DNA from: Bacteroidales bacterium
Lineage (GTDB): Bacteria; Bacteroidota; Bacteroidia; Bacteroidales; JAADJA01
DNA length: 64,000 nt
Assembly: GCA_021740645.1 (NCBI GenBank)
Contig: JAIOZL010000003.1
Span: 1-64,000, forward strand
Reading direction: 5' to 3'
Positions within the stretch are counted from its first letter, which is position 1. Each line of letters starts with the position of its first letter. The position numbers were made by a program, and so were the translations under genes. This document shows positions 56,402-64,000 of the stretch, in pieces. Under the pieces are notes generated by a model that was not told the origin of the DNA, made no database searches, and saw only the letters and a list, made by a program, of their open reading frames with translations.

Positions 56402-59068
56402 TTACCACTCTTTAATATACTCTTTCTTAAAATATTTATAAAAGGTTTTACCTCCGGTATATTTCTCCACATTGACTTTAGGATTAGAATCGCTATGGTT
56501 CACTTTGTCAGCACAAGCGAGCCTTTGCGCTAATTTTTCCTGTATAGGTTTTGTATCCTTAAGAGATGTATTATTGGCTTCAAGAACATTTAAAATCCTA
56601 AAAGCTGTGGCATAATCTTCTTCGTGCTGATAGTTGTTTATTGATGATTCAAGCAGTGCCAGATTTTTTTTCGCTGAAAACAAATAATGCAGGGGCATAG
56701 GTTCTATTCTCTTACGGATAACTTCATATCTACTGGAGAGTTCTTCCATTTTCTCATATACTTCATTAAAGTGCTTTTGGTCCTGTTCCTGCAGGGCTTT
56801 TTGGGCTTCACCTGCTAGTTCCTGATAAGTCGCGGCGGGCTCATACATTTCGCGGTAACTCACAACAATGGATTTGTCCAGATCGCAATAATAATTGTCT
56901 CTTGCCACCTCATTTGTTTGATCAAGAATATTCATGGCAGTGATAAAATCACCACTTTCAACTACATTGGCAAATTGGTTCAATAGCCCATCATACTCCT
57001 GATTAATGTTTTCGCATTTCCTGGTAAAAATATCATTGTTTAGAATTGTTAAACTTGCCATTAAGTCCTTTTCGAAGAATAACCCATAATCGCTTTGAAG
57101 TTGAAAGCAGTGATCATAAATTGCACGTGCCTCATCCAGTTGATTTTTCTTAACCTTTAACTCACCTAACTTACACTGGTCAACAAGATATGGAGTAGCT
57201 GCCCTGGCAAATAAATCAACAAGCGGATCATAAATTGCAAAGTCAGAACTTCCTTCTAATATCAACGCATTGAGGAACTTTTGGTATGCCATAGTATAGT
57301 TACCCGTTGCAAGAAGTTTCCTTCCATCAGAAATATCATTCAGGTACTTTTGATAAGCCAGCTCTCCACTTAATTCGTCAAGCTTTTCCACTTGGTGAAT
57401 TTGAGTGGGATAATAGGATGCAATATCAGATGCTTTTGCCATGCATGATTGGGCTACTTCCTTATTTTCTTCTGCAAGTGCCTCATGCGCTTTTTCAATG
57501 AGCATCAAGTATAATCCATTTCTGGATTGGATTAAGCCGTGCTTTATAATGTAATCCTGGTTAAACACTCCAATGCTGCTGCACACAGCCTGTGCCTGCT
57601 CAAAACAATATACAGCCTCTTCGAATTCTTCAGTCTCAATTTGACGGAAACCTTTATTAATGTAGAGGTTCACTAGCTCTTCGGAAGCATTTTGTATTTG
57701 TCTTTTTGAGATTATAGTCGACCTGTTTATTTCCTGGAAATTTTTTGCTTTTTCAATATAATTTTCAGCCAGGGAATAATTTCCAATATCTATCGCCCTG
57801 TCAATTAAGTGCAGGTATGAATTGTAAATGCCATAATTAGCTTTCGACATTAATATATTGGATTCAACAGGCGTTTGCTTTCCAAGGGTAGACTTATAAA
57901 ACTCTCTGGCACTTTCAATAATTGCTTTAGCAATATTGAAGTTTTCCATTTCAATCTGCTTCTCTGCTTTAACAAGGTATGCTTTGTAAATTTCAGATTT
58001 GAACCGATCGAAAACTATATCAGAATCGTTGCAATACTTAGACTTTAGAAGGACACTTGAAATACTTTTATGCAAGTCGTAAAGTTCGGGATAGGAATAA
58101 TTGGATTTTCCCAGTTTATAAAAATAGGGTTGATAAGCATGTTTGGTATTATTAGAGAGCTCGACAAACTCACATATCAGGTTCACATGATCTTCAGCGA
58201 GCCGTGTCAGACTTTCAGAAAACTTAATGTATTCGGAAGTTTTAACTAATTTGACATAATTAAATTCAACCTGTTCAATTTTCTTTTGAAAGGCATTCAT
58301 ATCCCTAAAAAACTGCTCGTCCTTTTTAGCGTCAAAATTTAGCTTGTGGAGAAATTCAGATCGGTAGATAGCGTTATAAATACGTTTTGACTCATGTAGG
58401 CGAAGGAGAATCCCTGGAATATTCGACGGGGTATAATCCATGCTCCCCAATTTGTTTTTTGAAAAATCAATAGCCGCTAAAGAAGCATAATAGTCATCAA
58501 TGTAGCTAATTCTCTCTTGAAATTTTTGTCGGTCTTCATCCACTGAATAAAACTTTACAGCATCCAGCACCAAATTAAATTCAGATTGGTTATTAAAAGT
58601 TTCAAATTCAAATGAGATCCTAAATTCATTATTCGGCCCTTTCATTATGTTTTTAAACTCACGGTTTACAATATAATTACCATGATCATTCACATAAAGG
58701 GTAAAATTCATCTTATCAGGAAACAAAATATCAGAGATATCAAAATCTTTATAAAAAATATCACCTGTACATTTTTGTCCGGTTATTACTGCTTCTGCCG
58801 TAAAGGTATGTTCATCAATTTTTTTTATGCTTTCACGAAGAGAATAATGGAAAGTGTATTTTGTGCTGTACAGACCAGAAAGGTTATACCGTGCAAGCTC
58901 CTTTATAAAAAAGTTACTTGTTGAATTACGTTCAGCATAACTATTGGAATATTCAAACAAGTAGGAATCGTTTTCAATTAATTCAAAAGTGATTTTTGAA
59001 GAATACCCGGCATTTGAAAGCAGAACCAGTAAAATTCCACTAAGTAAAAATATTTTCAGAATTCTCAT
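56402..59068 (-). CDS. Long exported helical-repeat protein, unknown function
   Basis: I do not recognise this 888-residue protein. Signal peptide MRILKIFLLSGILLVLLSNAGYSS. A short beta part (residues 22-170) is followed by about 650 residues of helices with TPR-like pairs, for example YNIAKAIIESAREFYKS-type NFNIAKAIIESAREFY, NYSLAENYIEKAKNFQE, EFEEAVYCFEQAQAVC, NYTMAYQKFLNALILEG and QLDEARAIYDHCFQLQ. The end is basic (FYKYFKKEYIKEW). It may be a periplasmic or surface scaffold. It stands alone with long free space on both sides. Confidence 0.72.
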   Translation of the reverse strand: MRILKIFLLSGILLVLLSNAGYSSKITFELIENDSYLFEYSNSYAERNSTSNFFIKELARYNLSGLYSTKYTFHYSLRESIKKIDEHTFTAEAVITGQKCTGDIFYKDFDISDILFPDKMNFTLYVNDHGNYIVNREFKNIMKGPNNEFRISFEFETFNNQSEFNLVLDAVKFYSVDEDRQKFQERISYIDDYYASLAAIDFSKNKLGSMDYTPSNIPGILLRLHESKRIYNAIYRSEFLHKLNFDAKKDEQFFRDMNAFQKKIEQVEFNYVKLVKTSEYIKFSESLTRLAEDHVNLICEFVELSNNTKHAYQPYFYKLGKSNYSYPELYDLHKSISSVLLKSKYCNDSDIVFDRFKSEIYKAYLVKAEKQIEMENFNIAKAIIESAREFYKSTLGKQTPVESNILMSKANYGIYNSYLHLIDRAIDIGNYSLAENYIEKAKNFQEINRSTIISKRQIQNASEELVNLYINKGFRQIETEEFEEAVYCFEQAQAVCSSIGVFNQDYIIKHGLIQSRNGLYLMLIEKAHEALAEENKEVAQSCMAKASDIASYYPTQIHQVEKLDELSGELAYQKYLNDISDGRKLLATGNYTMAYQKFLNALILEGSSDFAIYDPLVDLFARAATPYLVDQCKLGELKVKKNQLDEARAIYDHCFQLQSDYGLFFEKDLMASLTILNNDIFTRKCENINQEYDGLLNQFANVVESGDFITAMNILDQTNEVARDNYYCDLDKSIVVSYREMYEPAATYQELAGEAQKALQEQDQKHFNEVYEKMEELSSRYEVIRKRIEPMPLHYLFSAKKNLALLESSINNYQHEEDYATAFRILNVLEANNTSLKDTKPIQEKLAQRLACADKVNHSDSNPKVNVEKYTGGKTFYKYFKKEYIKEW

Positions 59069-59398
59069 TTAACTAAGTCTCGTTGGTAATAGCACCATAT
59101 TTTTTTGACCTTACTTCTCACCTATAAAGGTATTTAACATATGAGCTTTGATAAACTTTATACGTCATATTCTGGAATTGTTACATTAATTTATTTTTCA
59201 AACGGTTAGCCTGCCAATACATTGTTTGAAATTTTATAATCAGGTAGAGGGGATAATTTTTAAGCAAAAGTAATAAAATTGTAATATCTTTCTAAAAAAC
59301 AACGAAATACAAATAAAATTACTAAGAGGTTTTAAACTTGGCGATTAAAATATTTTGGAATAACAATAAAGTATTGGAAAAAAATATACTTCATTTTG
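59069..59398. other. AT-rich intergenic region
   Basis: No gene is seen. A TACTTTTG box on the minus strand (59265-59272) could drive the 888-residue protein gene with a long leader of about 190 nt, but no TTG at -33 is present. The right end follows the 3' side of tRNA-Leu(CAG). Confidence 0.35.
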
Positions 59399-59482
59399 TG
59401 CCCAGAACAAGACTCGAACTTGCACTCCCTTGCGAGAACTGGTCCCTGAAACCAGCGCGTCTACCAATTTCGCCATCTGGGC
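59399..59482 (-). tRNA. tRNA-Leu (anticodon CAG)
   Basis: Class II tRNA of 84 nt with the acceptor GCCCAGA/TCTGGGC, anticodon stem CTGGT/ACCAG with loop TTCAGGG (CAG), variable arm, T-arm with TTCGAGT. The encoded 3' end is A without CCA. Confidence 0.93.
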
Positions 59483-59564
59483 TGATAGCATTTCGTTCAA
59501 GGTGCAAAGATAAAGGAGCAAAGTCAACCTTGAACATCGAACTTTAAACTTTGAACCTTTCTGG

Positions 59565-59648
59565 TGCCCAGAACAAGAATCGAACTTGCACTCCCGAACG
59601 GGAACATGGCCCTCAACCATGCGCGTCTACCATTTCCGCCATCTGGGC
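59565..59648 (-). tRNA. tRNA-Leu (anticodon GAG)
   Basis: Class II tRNA of 84 nt, acceptor GCCCAGA/TCTGGGC, anticodon stem CATGG/CCATG with loop TTGAGGG (GAG), T-arm with TTCGATT. Unlike its neighbour, the genomic sequence continues with CCA (59562-59564). The two tRNA-Leu genes are in tandem, 82 bp apart. Confidence 0.93.
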
Positions 59649-59717
59649 ATCTTTTTAAAGAAGGTGCATTAAAATATCGCAACGTTTGTTGTATGAACCA
59701 TCTTTTAAAATGGACGG

Positions 59718-59750
59718 CAAAAGTAATAATTTTATTCTTTTTAAAACAAA
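59718..59750 (-). promoter_or_regulatory. Promoter of the tRNA-Leu pair
   Basis: On the minus strand TTTG (59747-59750), 21-bp spacer, TACTTTTG (59718-59725) followed by CC. It starts transcription about 60 nt before tRNA-Leu(GAG). Confidence 0.65.
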
Positions 59751-59801
59751 ATTAATTCATTATAAATAGGAGCCGAAAAATCCCTCTTTATATTTTATTA
59801 T

Positions 59802-59809
59802 TACTTTTG
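59802..59809 (+). promoter_or_regulatory. Candidate -7 box for the sulfotransferase-like gene
   Basis: TACTTTTG followed by CC, the same ten bases as the divergent tRNA-Leu box. It lies 31 bp before the ATG. No -33 TTG is clear. Confidence 0.45.
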
Positions 59810-59840
59810 CCGAATTGTACAAAAACAAGAATATAACTTA

Positions 59841-60473
59841 ATGACACTAGTAAAAATATACGGCGAACGGAACAGCGGAACCATTTATCTTGAATGGCTT
59901 TTGAAGAAAAACCTTGAAGTTGATCTTCATGAATCTTTTGAATTAGGCTGGAAACACAGGCTGGCCCCTTCTCCTGAAGAGTTAACGGATGATCATAAAA
60001 AGAATATTCTTTTTGTTTGCCTGGTCAAAAATCCCTATTCCTGGTTGCTATCCATGCACAAAAGACCATACAATCATGAAAGCTTAAGGGATCTAAGTTT
60101 TTCTGATTTTCTGAAATATTCATATGGTGATTACAGAAACCCCATGGTAATGTGGAATATGAAATATCGTTCGTATGTGAATATGGAAAATTATGTAGAC
60201 CAACATATTATAATTAGATATGAGGATGCCCTGGTTGATATAAAAACTACACTAAATAACCTTGCAGAAAAATTCAACATTGAAAAACCTGAGCTTTATA
60301 AAAATATTAAAAATCTTCTCACTAATAAACATGGGATAAAGAGTCAGAAATTTCATCGGGATTTTTATATTGAAGAAAAATGGAAAAAAAGTCTGAGGCC
60401 AAACCACCTCGAGGTGATCAATCAGTTTCTTGATAAGGATTTAATGAATTTATTTAATTACTCAATTCTCTAA
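59841..60473 (+). CDS. Sulfotransferase-like protein
   Basis: A 210-residue protein with the two PAPS-binding signs of sulfotransferases: the phosphate loop KIYGERNSGTIYLEWLLKKN at residues 5-24 and the 3'-phosphate strand NILFVCLVKNPYSWLLSMHKR at about 54-73. YEDALVDIKTTLNNLAEKFNI is the usual C-terminal helix. It would move sulfate from PAPS to a sugar or other hydroxyl acceptor. No signal peptide. It is 2 bp upstream of the DUF4301 gene, so the two are expected to work together. The acceptor is unknown. Confidence 0.8.
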   Translation: MTLVKIYGERNSGTIYLEWLLKKNLEVDLHESFELGWKHRLAPSPEELTDDHKKNILFVCLVKNPYSWLLSMHKRPYNHESLRDLSFSDFLKYSYGDYRNPMVMWNMKYRSYVNMENYVDQHIIIRYEDALVDIKTTLNNLAEKFNIEKPELYKNIKNLLTNKHGIKSQKFHRDFYIEEKWKKSLRPNHLEVINQFLDKDLMNLFNYSIL

Positions 60474-60475
60474 GA

Positions 60476-62023
60476 ATGTTCACTCAAAAAGATTTGGATC
60501 AGTTTAAATCCAAAGGAATATCCATTCCAGTTATTGAAAATCAAATAGAAAATTTTAAAAAAGGATTTCCATTCTCCAGGCTCGTAAAACCTGCTACCAT
60601 TAATGATGGGATAAATAATTTTAATAAGCAGGAAGTGGATAAACTGGTCGAACTGTTTAATCAAAAAACCAGAGAATACTCCATAGTAAAGTTTGTGCCC
60701 GCATCAGGTGCAGCGAGCCGAATGTTTAAAGCCCTTTATACTTTTCTGGAAGAGGCAAACGAAAACAATCAGCAGGAAATAGTACAGGCAGATACCGGTT
60801 TTAACTCTGTATTTAATTATGCTAAAAGGATTAAAAACTTTGCTTTCTTTAATGAGCTTAATAATGTATTAAATAAACATAGCCTGAACGTTGACGACCT
60901 ACTGGCCGATCAAAATATTATCCCCCTGGTTTCTTTTCTTGTGGAAGATAAAGGCCTGGGCTATGGTAACTTGCCAAAAGGCTTATTGTTATTTCATCAA
61001 TATGGGGAAAATAGCAGGCTTGCCCTGGAAGAACATTTAGTTGAATCTGCAGAATATGCGCTCGATTCAAATAAAGTTGCGAGTGTACATTTTACCGTTT
61101 CACCTGAACATATGCAAAAATTCAAAGAGGCATTGAAAAGGGTGCTCCCTGGCTATGAATCAAAATATAAAATCAAATATAAAGTTGAATTTTCCATTCA
61201 AAAGCCATCTACTGATACAATAGCAGTGGATATGGATAACAATCCTTTCAGGGAAAACGGCTCAATTCTTTTCAGACCGGCCGGACATGGAGCTTTAATT
61301 GAAAACCTCAATGACCTGGTATACGATATTGTATTTATTAAAAATATCGATAACATTGTTCCTGACAGGCTAAAACCGGAAACCATCCGATATAAAAAGG
61401 TAATTGGTGGATTGTTAATGGAGCTGCAGAAGGAGGACTTTTTCTGGCTTAAAAAAATTAGTTCCGGTAAACTAACGGAAACTGACCTTTCAAAATTAGA
61501 AGACTTCGCTGTAAAACGTTTGAATATCAAATTGCCTGAAGTTTATATAAATTTATCATTCCAGGCTAAAACAGAATTTCTTTATAAAAACCTGAACAGG
61601 CCTATCCGTATTTGTGGCATGGTAAAAAATGAGGGCGAACCAGGTGGAGGCCCTTTCTGGGTAAAAAACAGCAAAGACGAGATCTCGCTTCAAATTGTGG
61701 AATCATCCCAGATCAATATGGAGGCACCCGACCAGGTAGAAATCCTGAACAATGCTTCACATTTTAATCCTGTTGACCTGGTATGCAGCCTTAAAGATTT
61801 TAAAGGAAATAGGTTTGACCTGCATAAATTCACAGATCCTGAAACCGGCTTTATCTCCGTTAAATCGAAAAGTGGTAAAAACCTTAAAGCGCAGGAACTT
61901 CCAGGACTTTGGAATGGGGCCCAGGCCGATTGGATCACAATTTTTGTAGAGGTCCCTCTGCTTACTTTTAATCCTGTGAAAACAGTGAATGATTTATTAC
62001 GTGATCAACACCAGCCTGGCTAA
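60476..62023 (+). CDS. DUF4301 family protein
   Basis: A 515-residue member of DUF4301, common in Bacteroidota. It begins TQKDLDQFKSKGISIPVIENQIENFKKGFPF and has the strongly conserved IVKFVPASGAASRMFKALY. That motif looks like the G-x-G-x-R-(M/L) loop of nucleotidyltransferases. GYGNLPKGLLLFHQYG, FRPAGHGALIENLNDL, VFIKNIDNIVPD, RPIRICGMVKNEGEPGGGPFWV and FNPVDLVC are other family blocks, and IKNIDN resembles the metal-binding turn of sugar-nucleotide transferases. No function is proven. It directly follows the sulfotransferase gene. Confidence 0.88.
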   Translation: MFTQKDLDQFKSKGISIPVIENQIENFKKGFPFSRLVKPATINDGINNFNKQEVDKLVELFNQKTREYSIVKFVPASGAASRMFKALYTFLEEANENNQQEIVQADTGFNSVFNYAKRIKNFAFFNELNNVLNKHSLNVDDLLADQNIIPLVSFLVEDKGLGYGNLPKGLLLFHQYGENSRLALEEHLVESAEYALDSNKVASVHFTVSPEHMQKFKEALKRVLPGYESKYKIKYKVEFSIQKPSTDTIAVDMDNNPFRENGSILFRPAGHGALIENLNDLVYDIVFIKNIDNIVPDRLKPETIRYKKVIGGLLMELQKEDFFWLKKISSGKLTETDLSKLEDFAVKRLNIKLPEVYINLSFQAKTEFLYKNLNRPIRICGMVKNEGEPGGGPFWVKNSKDEISLQIVESSQINMEAPDQVEILNNASHFNPVDLVCSLKDFKGNRFDLHKFTDPETGFISVKSKSGKNLKAQELPGLWNGAQADWITIFVEVPLLTFNPVKTVNDLLRDQHQPG

Positions 62024-62065
62024 AAGTTCGAAGTTTTGGATTCAAGATTAATTTGGTAAACTTTG

Positions 62066-62073
62066 TATTTTTG
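62066..62073 (+). promoter_or_regulatory. Candidate -7 box for putP
   Basis: TATTTTTG matches TAnnTTTG, 7 bp before the ATG at 62081. The transcript would start at or very close to the start codon. Confidence 0.4.
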
Positions 62074-62080
62074 TTTGAGG

Positions 62081-63601
62081 ATGGAATACCAAACACAACT
62101 TCTTATAGTAATGATCGCCTATATGACCCTACTTATATTATGGGGACTTTACCAGGGGCGAAAAGTAAAAACAAGTGCTGACTTTGCCATTGCAGGGCGC
62201 AACCTACCCGGATGGGTGGCTGCCTTATCAGAAAGGGCAACAGGTGAATCTTCCTGGGCATTGCTTGGTTTACCAGGTGCTGCCTATGCTACCGGTTTAA
62301 TGGAAGTGTGGACCGCCATAGGTTGTGTGTCAGGGATTATTTTTGCATGGATATTCCTGGCCTGGCGGTTACGTGATGAAGCCGCTAAATATAAGGCCGA
62401 TACCTTTACTGATTACATCGCTCAAAAACATGGTGACGCTGGAAAATGGATACGCATTTTTGGAAGTTTAACCATCGTTTTCTTTTTCTTCTTCTATGTG
62501 GGTGCCCAAATTATCGGGGGTGGAAAAACCCTGGAAAATATTTTTGGTATCGACAGGATATGGGGTATGTTCCTGGTTGTTTTGTTTGTAGTTCCTTATA
62601 CCATTTATGGAGGATTCAGAAGTGTAACCTATACGGATGTTGTTCAGGCCGTCATCATGATCATTACCCTTATTGTAGCTCCCATTGCAGGCATCATCTA
62701 TATTTCAGGCCAACCCGAAAGTAGTCTTTATGCCTCATCCATTTCGCAAGCTTTATTTAAGGCAGGTGATAGTTACAGTACCTTTGCAGGAGGTGCTAAC
62801 CTGGTGCAAGGTTCACGTTTAGAGATTTTTCTATCGGGTATATTTCCAGACTCAATAAACCTAATAAATGGTTTGGGAGCGGGTATCATTATTGCCGGAG
62901 CTTTCTCATGGTTTTTTGGATACCTCGGAGGACAACCTCAGTTAAGCATGCGGTTTATGGCGATTAAAAATTCACAGCAGGCAAGGCAGGCGAGAAACAT
63001 TGGTGTAGCATGGACCATTATTGCCTACATCGGGGCGTTAATGATTGGATGGATCGGTATTGCTATGTTCGGCCCTGACGGATTAAGGGACCAGGAAACT
63101 GTGATGCCGGAGGTTTTAACTACGCTTTTTCACCCTGTGATGGCAGGAATATTAATAACCGGAGTGCTGGCAGCTGTTATTTCCACAGCAAATTCTTTGC
63201 TAATATTATCCGCTACAGAACTATCAGAAAATCTTATTAAACCCCTTCGGGATACTTCAGCAAAGAATGCTCTTTTACAATCGCGTTTGGTCACTGCCAT
63301 TCTTTCACTTATAGCATTAATGTTAGCTTACTTTATAAAAGATGACCTAATATACACGGTGGTAGGTTATGTATGGGCAGGGATCGGGGGTACTTTTTCA
63401 GTGGTGATATTGCTTTCACTTTTCTGGAAACGCTTCCATGGAAAAGCGGCTTTACTTACGATTATTTCCGGCTTAGTTTTTACAATCATATGGATCAGTA
63501 CCGGACTGGATGAGATCATTACCTCCAGATTTATGACTTTTTTAGTGGCAATGGTGGTGGCTGTTGGTGGCACATATTTTTTACCCGGGCAGAAGAAATA
63601 A
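62081..63601 (+). CDS. putP: Sodium/proline symporter PutP
   Basis: A 506-residue sodium:solute symporter with 13 hydrophobic helices. The block FAIAGRNLPGWVAALSERATGESSWALLGLPGAAYATGLMEVWTAIG and the later QPQLSMRFMAIK and STANSLLILSATELSENL are characteristic of PutP. It imports L-proline with Na+. I start at MEYQTQ, six codons inside the longer TTG frame, as homologs begin here. Proline import fits with the hydroxyproline operon about 15 kb away, although no direct link is visible. Confidence 0.9.
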   Translation: MEYQTQLLIVMIAYMTLLILWGLYQGRKVKTSADFAIAGRNLPGWVAALSERATGESSWALLGLPGAAYATGLMEVWTAIGCVSGIIFAWIFLAWRLRDEAAKYKADTFTDYIAQKHGDAGKWIRIFGSLTIVFFFFFYVGAQIIGGGKTLENIFGIDRIWGMFLVVLFVVPYTIYGGFRSVTYTDVVQAVIMIITLIVAPIAGIIYISGQPESSLYASSISQALFKAGDSYSTFAGGANLVQGSRLEIFLSGIFPDSINLINGLGAGIIIAGAFSWFFGYLGGQPQLSMRFMAIKNSQQARQARNIGVAWTIIAYIGALMIGWIGIAMFGPDGLRDQETVMPEVLTTLFHPVMAGILITGVLAAVISTANSLLILSATELSENLIKPLRDTSAKNALLQSRLVTAILSLIALMLAYFIKDDLIYTVVGYVWAGIGGTFSVVILLSLFWKRFHGKAALLTIISGLVFTIIWISTGLDEIITSRFMTFLVAMVVAVGGTYFLPGQKK

Positions 63602-63700
63602 AACATTTAAAATCATCAGTCATACAATAGGATACGGGGGTTTAATTGAAATAAACTAAACAATTCCTTTCTCATGTAAAAAAAAGTTTAGATATTTGCA

Positions 63701-63745
63701 CCCCTTTTTAAGGGGGAATTGTTTATATTCTGGATAATTCAGAAT
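63701..63745 (+). promoter_or_regulatory. Two hairpins in the rpsP leader
   Basis: CCCCTT-TTT-AAGGGG (63701-63715) and ATTCTG-GATAATT-CAGAAT (63727-63745) precede the S16 start by 45-90 bp. A TATTTGC-like box (63691-63700) lies directly upstream, so both fall in the presumed leader. They may tune ribosomal protein expression. Confidence 0.45.
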
Positions 63746-63790
63746 CGTAAGTATTTCAAATTCAATATTCAATTTATAAAATTTTAAAGT

Positions 63791-64000
63791 ATGCCAACAA
63801 AGATTAGATTGCAAAGACAGGGTAAAAAAGGTCAGGCCTTTTACCACATTGTTATTGCGGATGGTCGTGCACCACGTGACGGGAGATACATTGAAAGAAT
63901 TGGCACATACAATCCGTTAACCAAACCAGCTGATATTAAGCTGGATTTCGACAGGGCTTTATATTGGCTTCAGGCAGGCGCGCAGCCCACTGATACCATG
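63791..64000 (+). CDS. rpsP: 30S ribosomal protein S16 (3' end outside window)
   Basis: The first 70 residues of S16 are visible: [44 protein letters not shown] and [19 protein letters not shown]. This is the highly conserved N-terminal part that binds 16S rRNA early in 30S assembly. The frame is open to the window edge; the remaining residues lie outside. The start ATG is preceded by an A-rich stretch, not a Shine-Dalgarno site. Confidence 0.97.
   Translation, partial: MPTKIRLQRQGKKGQAFYHIVIADGRAPRDGRYIERIGTYNPLTKPADIKLDFDRALYWLQAGAQPTDTM

Noticed and set aside
1..64000. CRISPR array, prophage or insertion sequence
   Set aside because: No regular direct repeats with spacers, no phage structural genes and no transposase were found on either strand.

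Overview
The window is an AT-rich chromosomal stretch from a member of the Bacteroidota. The evidence is gliding/T9SS-type C-terminal sorting domains on two giant secreted proteins, promoters of the TTG-N19-22-TAnnTTTG type, few Shine-Dalgarno sites, many SPII lipoproteins, and families typical of the phylum (GH92, DUF4301, Lacal_2735, YjdI-CDGSH, hybrid one-protein two-component systems). A complete hypABCDEF set with a Rex regulator suggests an organism with anaerobic or fermentative hydrogen metabolism. No hydrogenase structural gene is in the window. The ends are cut: the left edge lies inside a transketolase subunit and the right edge inside rpsP.

Left region (1-8.2 kb): transketolase C-terminal part, a GH13 alpha-amylase-type lipoprotein, an unknown lipoprotein, a small operon (Lacal_2735-like, SRPBCC, CIA30) in which the first two genes each carry a stop codon near the start, a GH92 mannosidase, and a GNAT plus YjdI-CDGSH pair.

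Poly-gamma-glutamate region (8.2-20.1 kb, minus strand): pgsB, pgsC and pgsW are followed without a break by a two-domain exported protein, an outer-membrane beta-barrel, an LVIVD beta-propeller lipoprotein, a DUF1624-type membrane acyltransferase and a lipoprotein with an internal duplication. A 1259-residue T9SS-sorted C25-like protein lies 46 bp upstream of pgsB. I read this as a Gram-negative poly-glutamate synthesis and surface-export locus whose accessory part I cannot match to a described system.

Hydrogenase maturation region (20.4-33.7 kb): hypF-hypC-hypD-hypE, a start-less GIY-YIG ORF between palindromes, hypA, a second C25-like giant, then hypB-trmO-unknown OMP. Upstream of hypF is a promoter overlapped by an 18-bp near-perfect Rex operator. 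The divergent genes are an HsmA-like membrane protein and rex itself.

Middle region (33.8-44.4 kb): zinc-ribbon protein, alkaline phosphatase with a flippase and glycosyltransferase, a YkoF/PnuC/NadR-kinase-like vitamin uptake set, a HigBA toxin-antitoxin module between repeated motifs, an ECF sigma/anti-sigma/Spy-like operon, and two small exported proteins.

Right region (44.4-64 kb): an operon for trans-3-hydroxy-L-proline breakdown (pyrroline-2-carboxylate reductase-like, Cys/Thr dehydratase, S37 prolyl peptidase), two hybrid histidine kinases, tRNA-Arg(TCT), sugar transporter plus ROK kinase, PepE, a long exported helical-repeat protein, two tRNA-Leu genes, a sulfotransferase-DUF4301 pair, PutP and rpsP.
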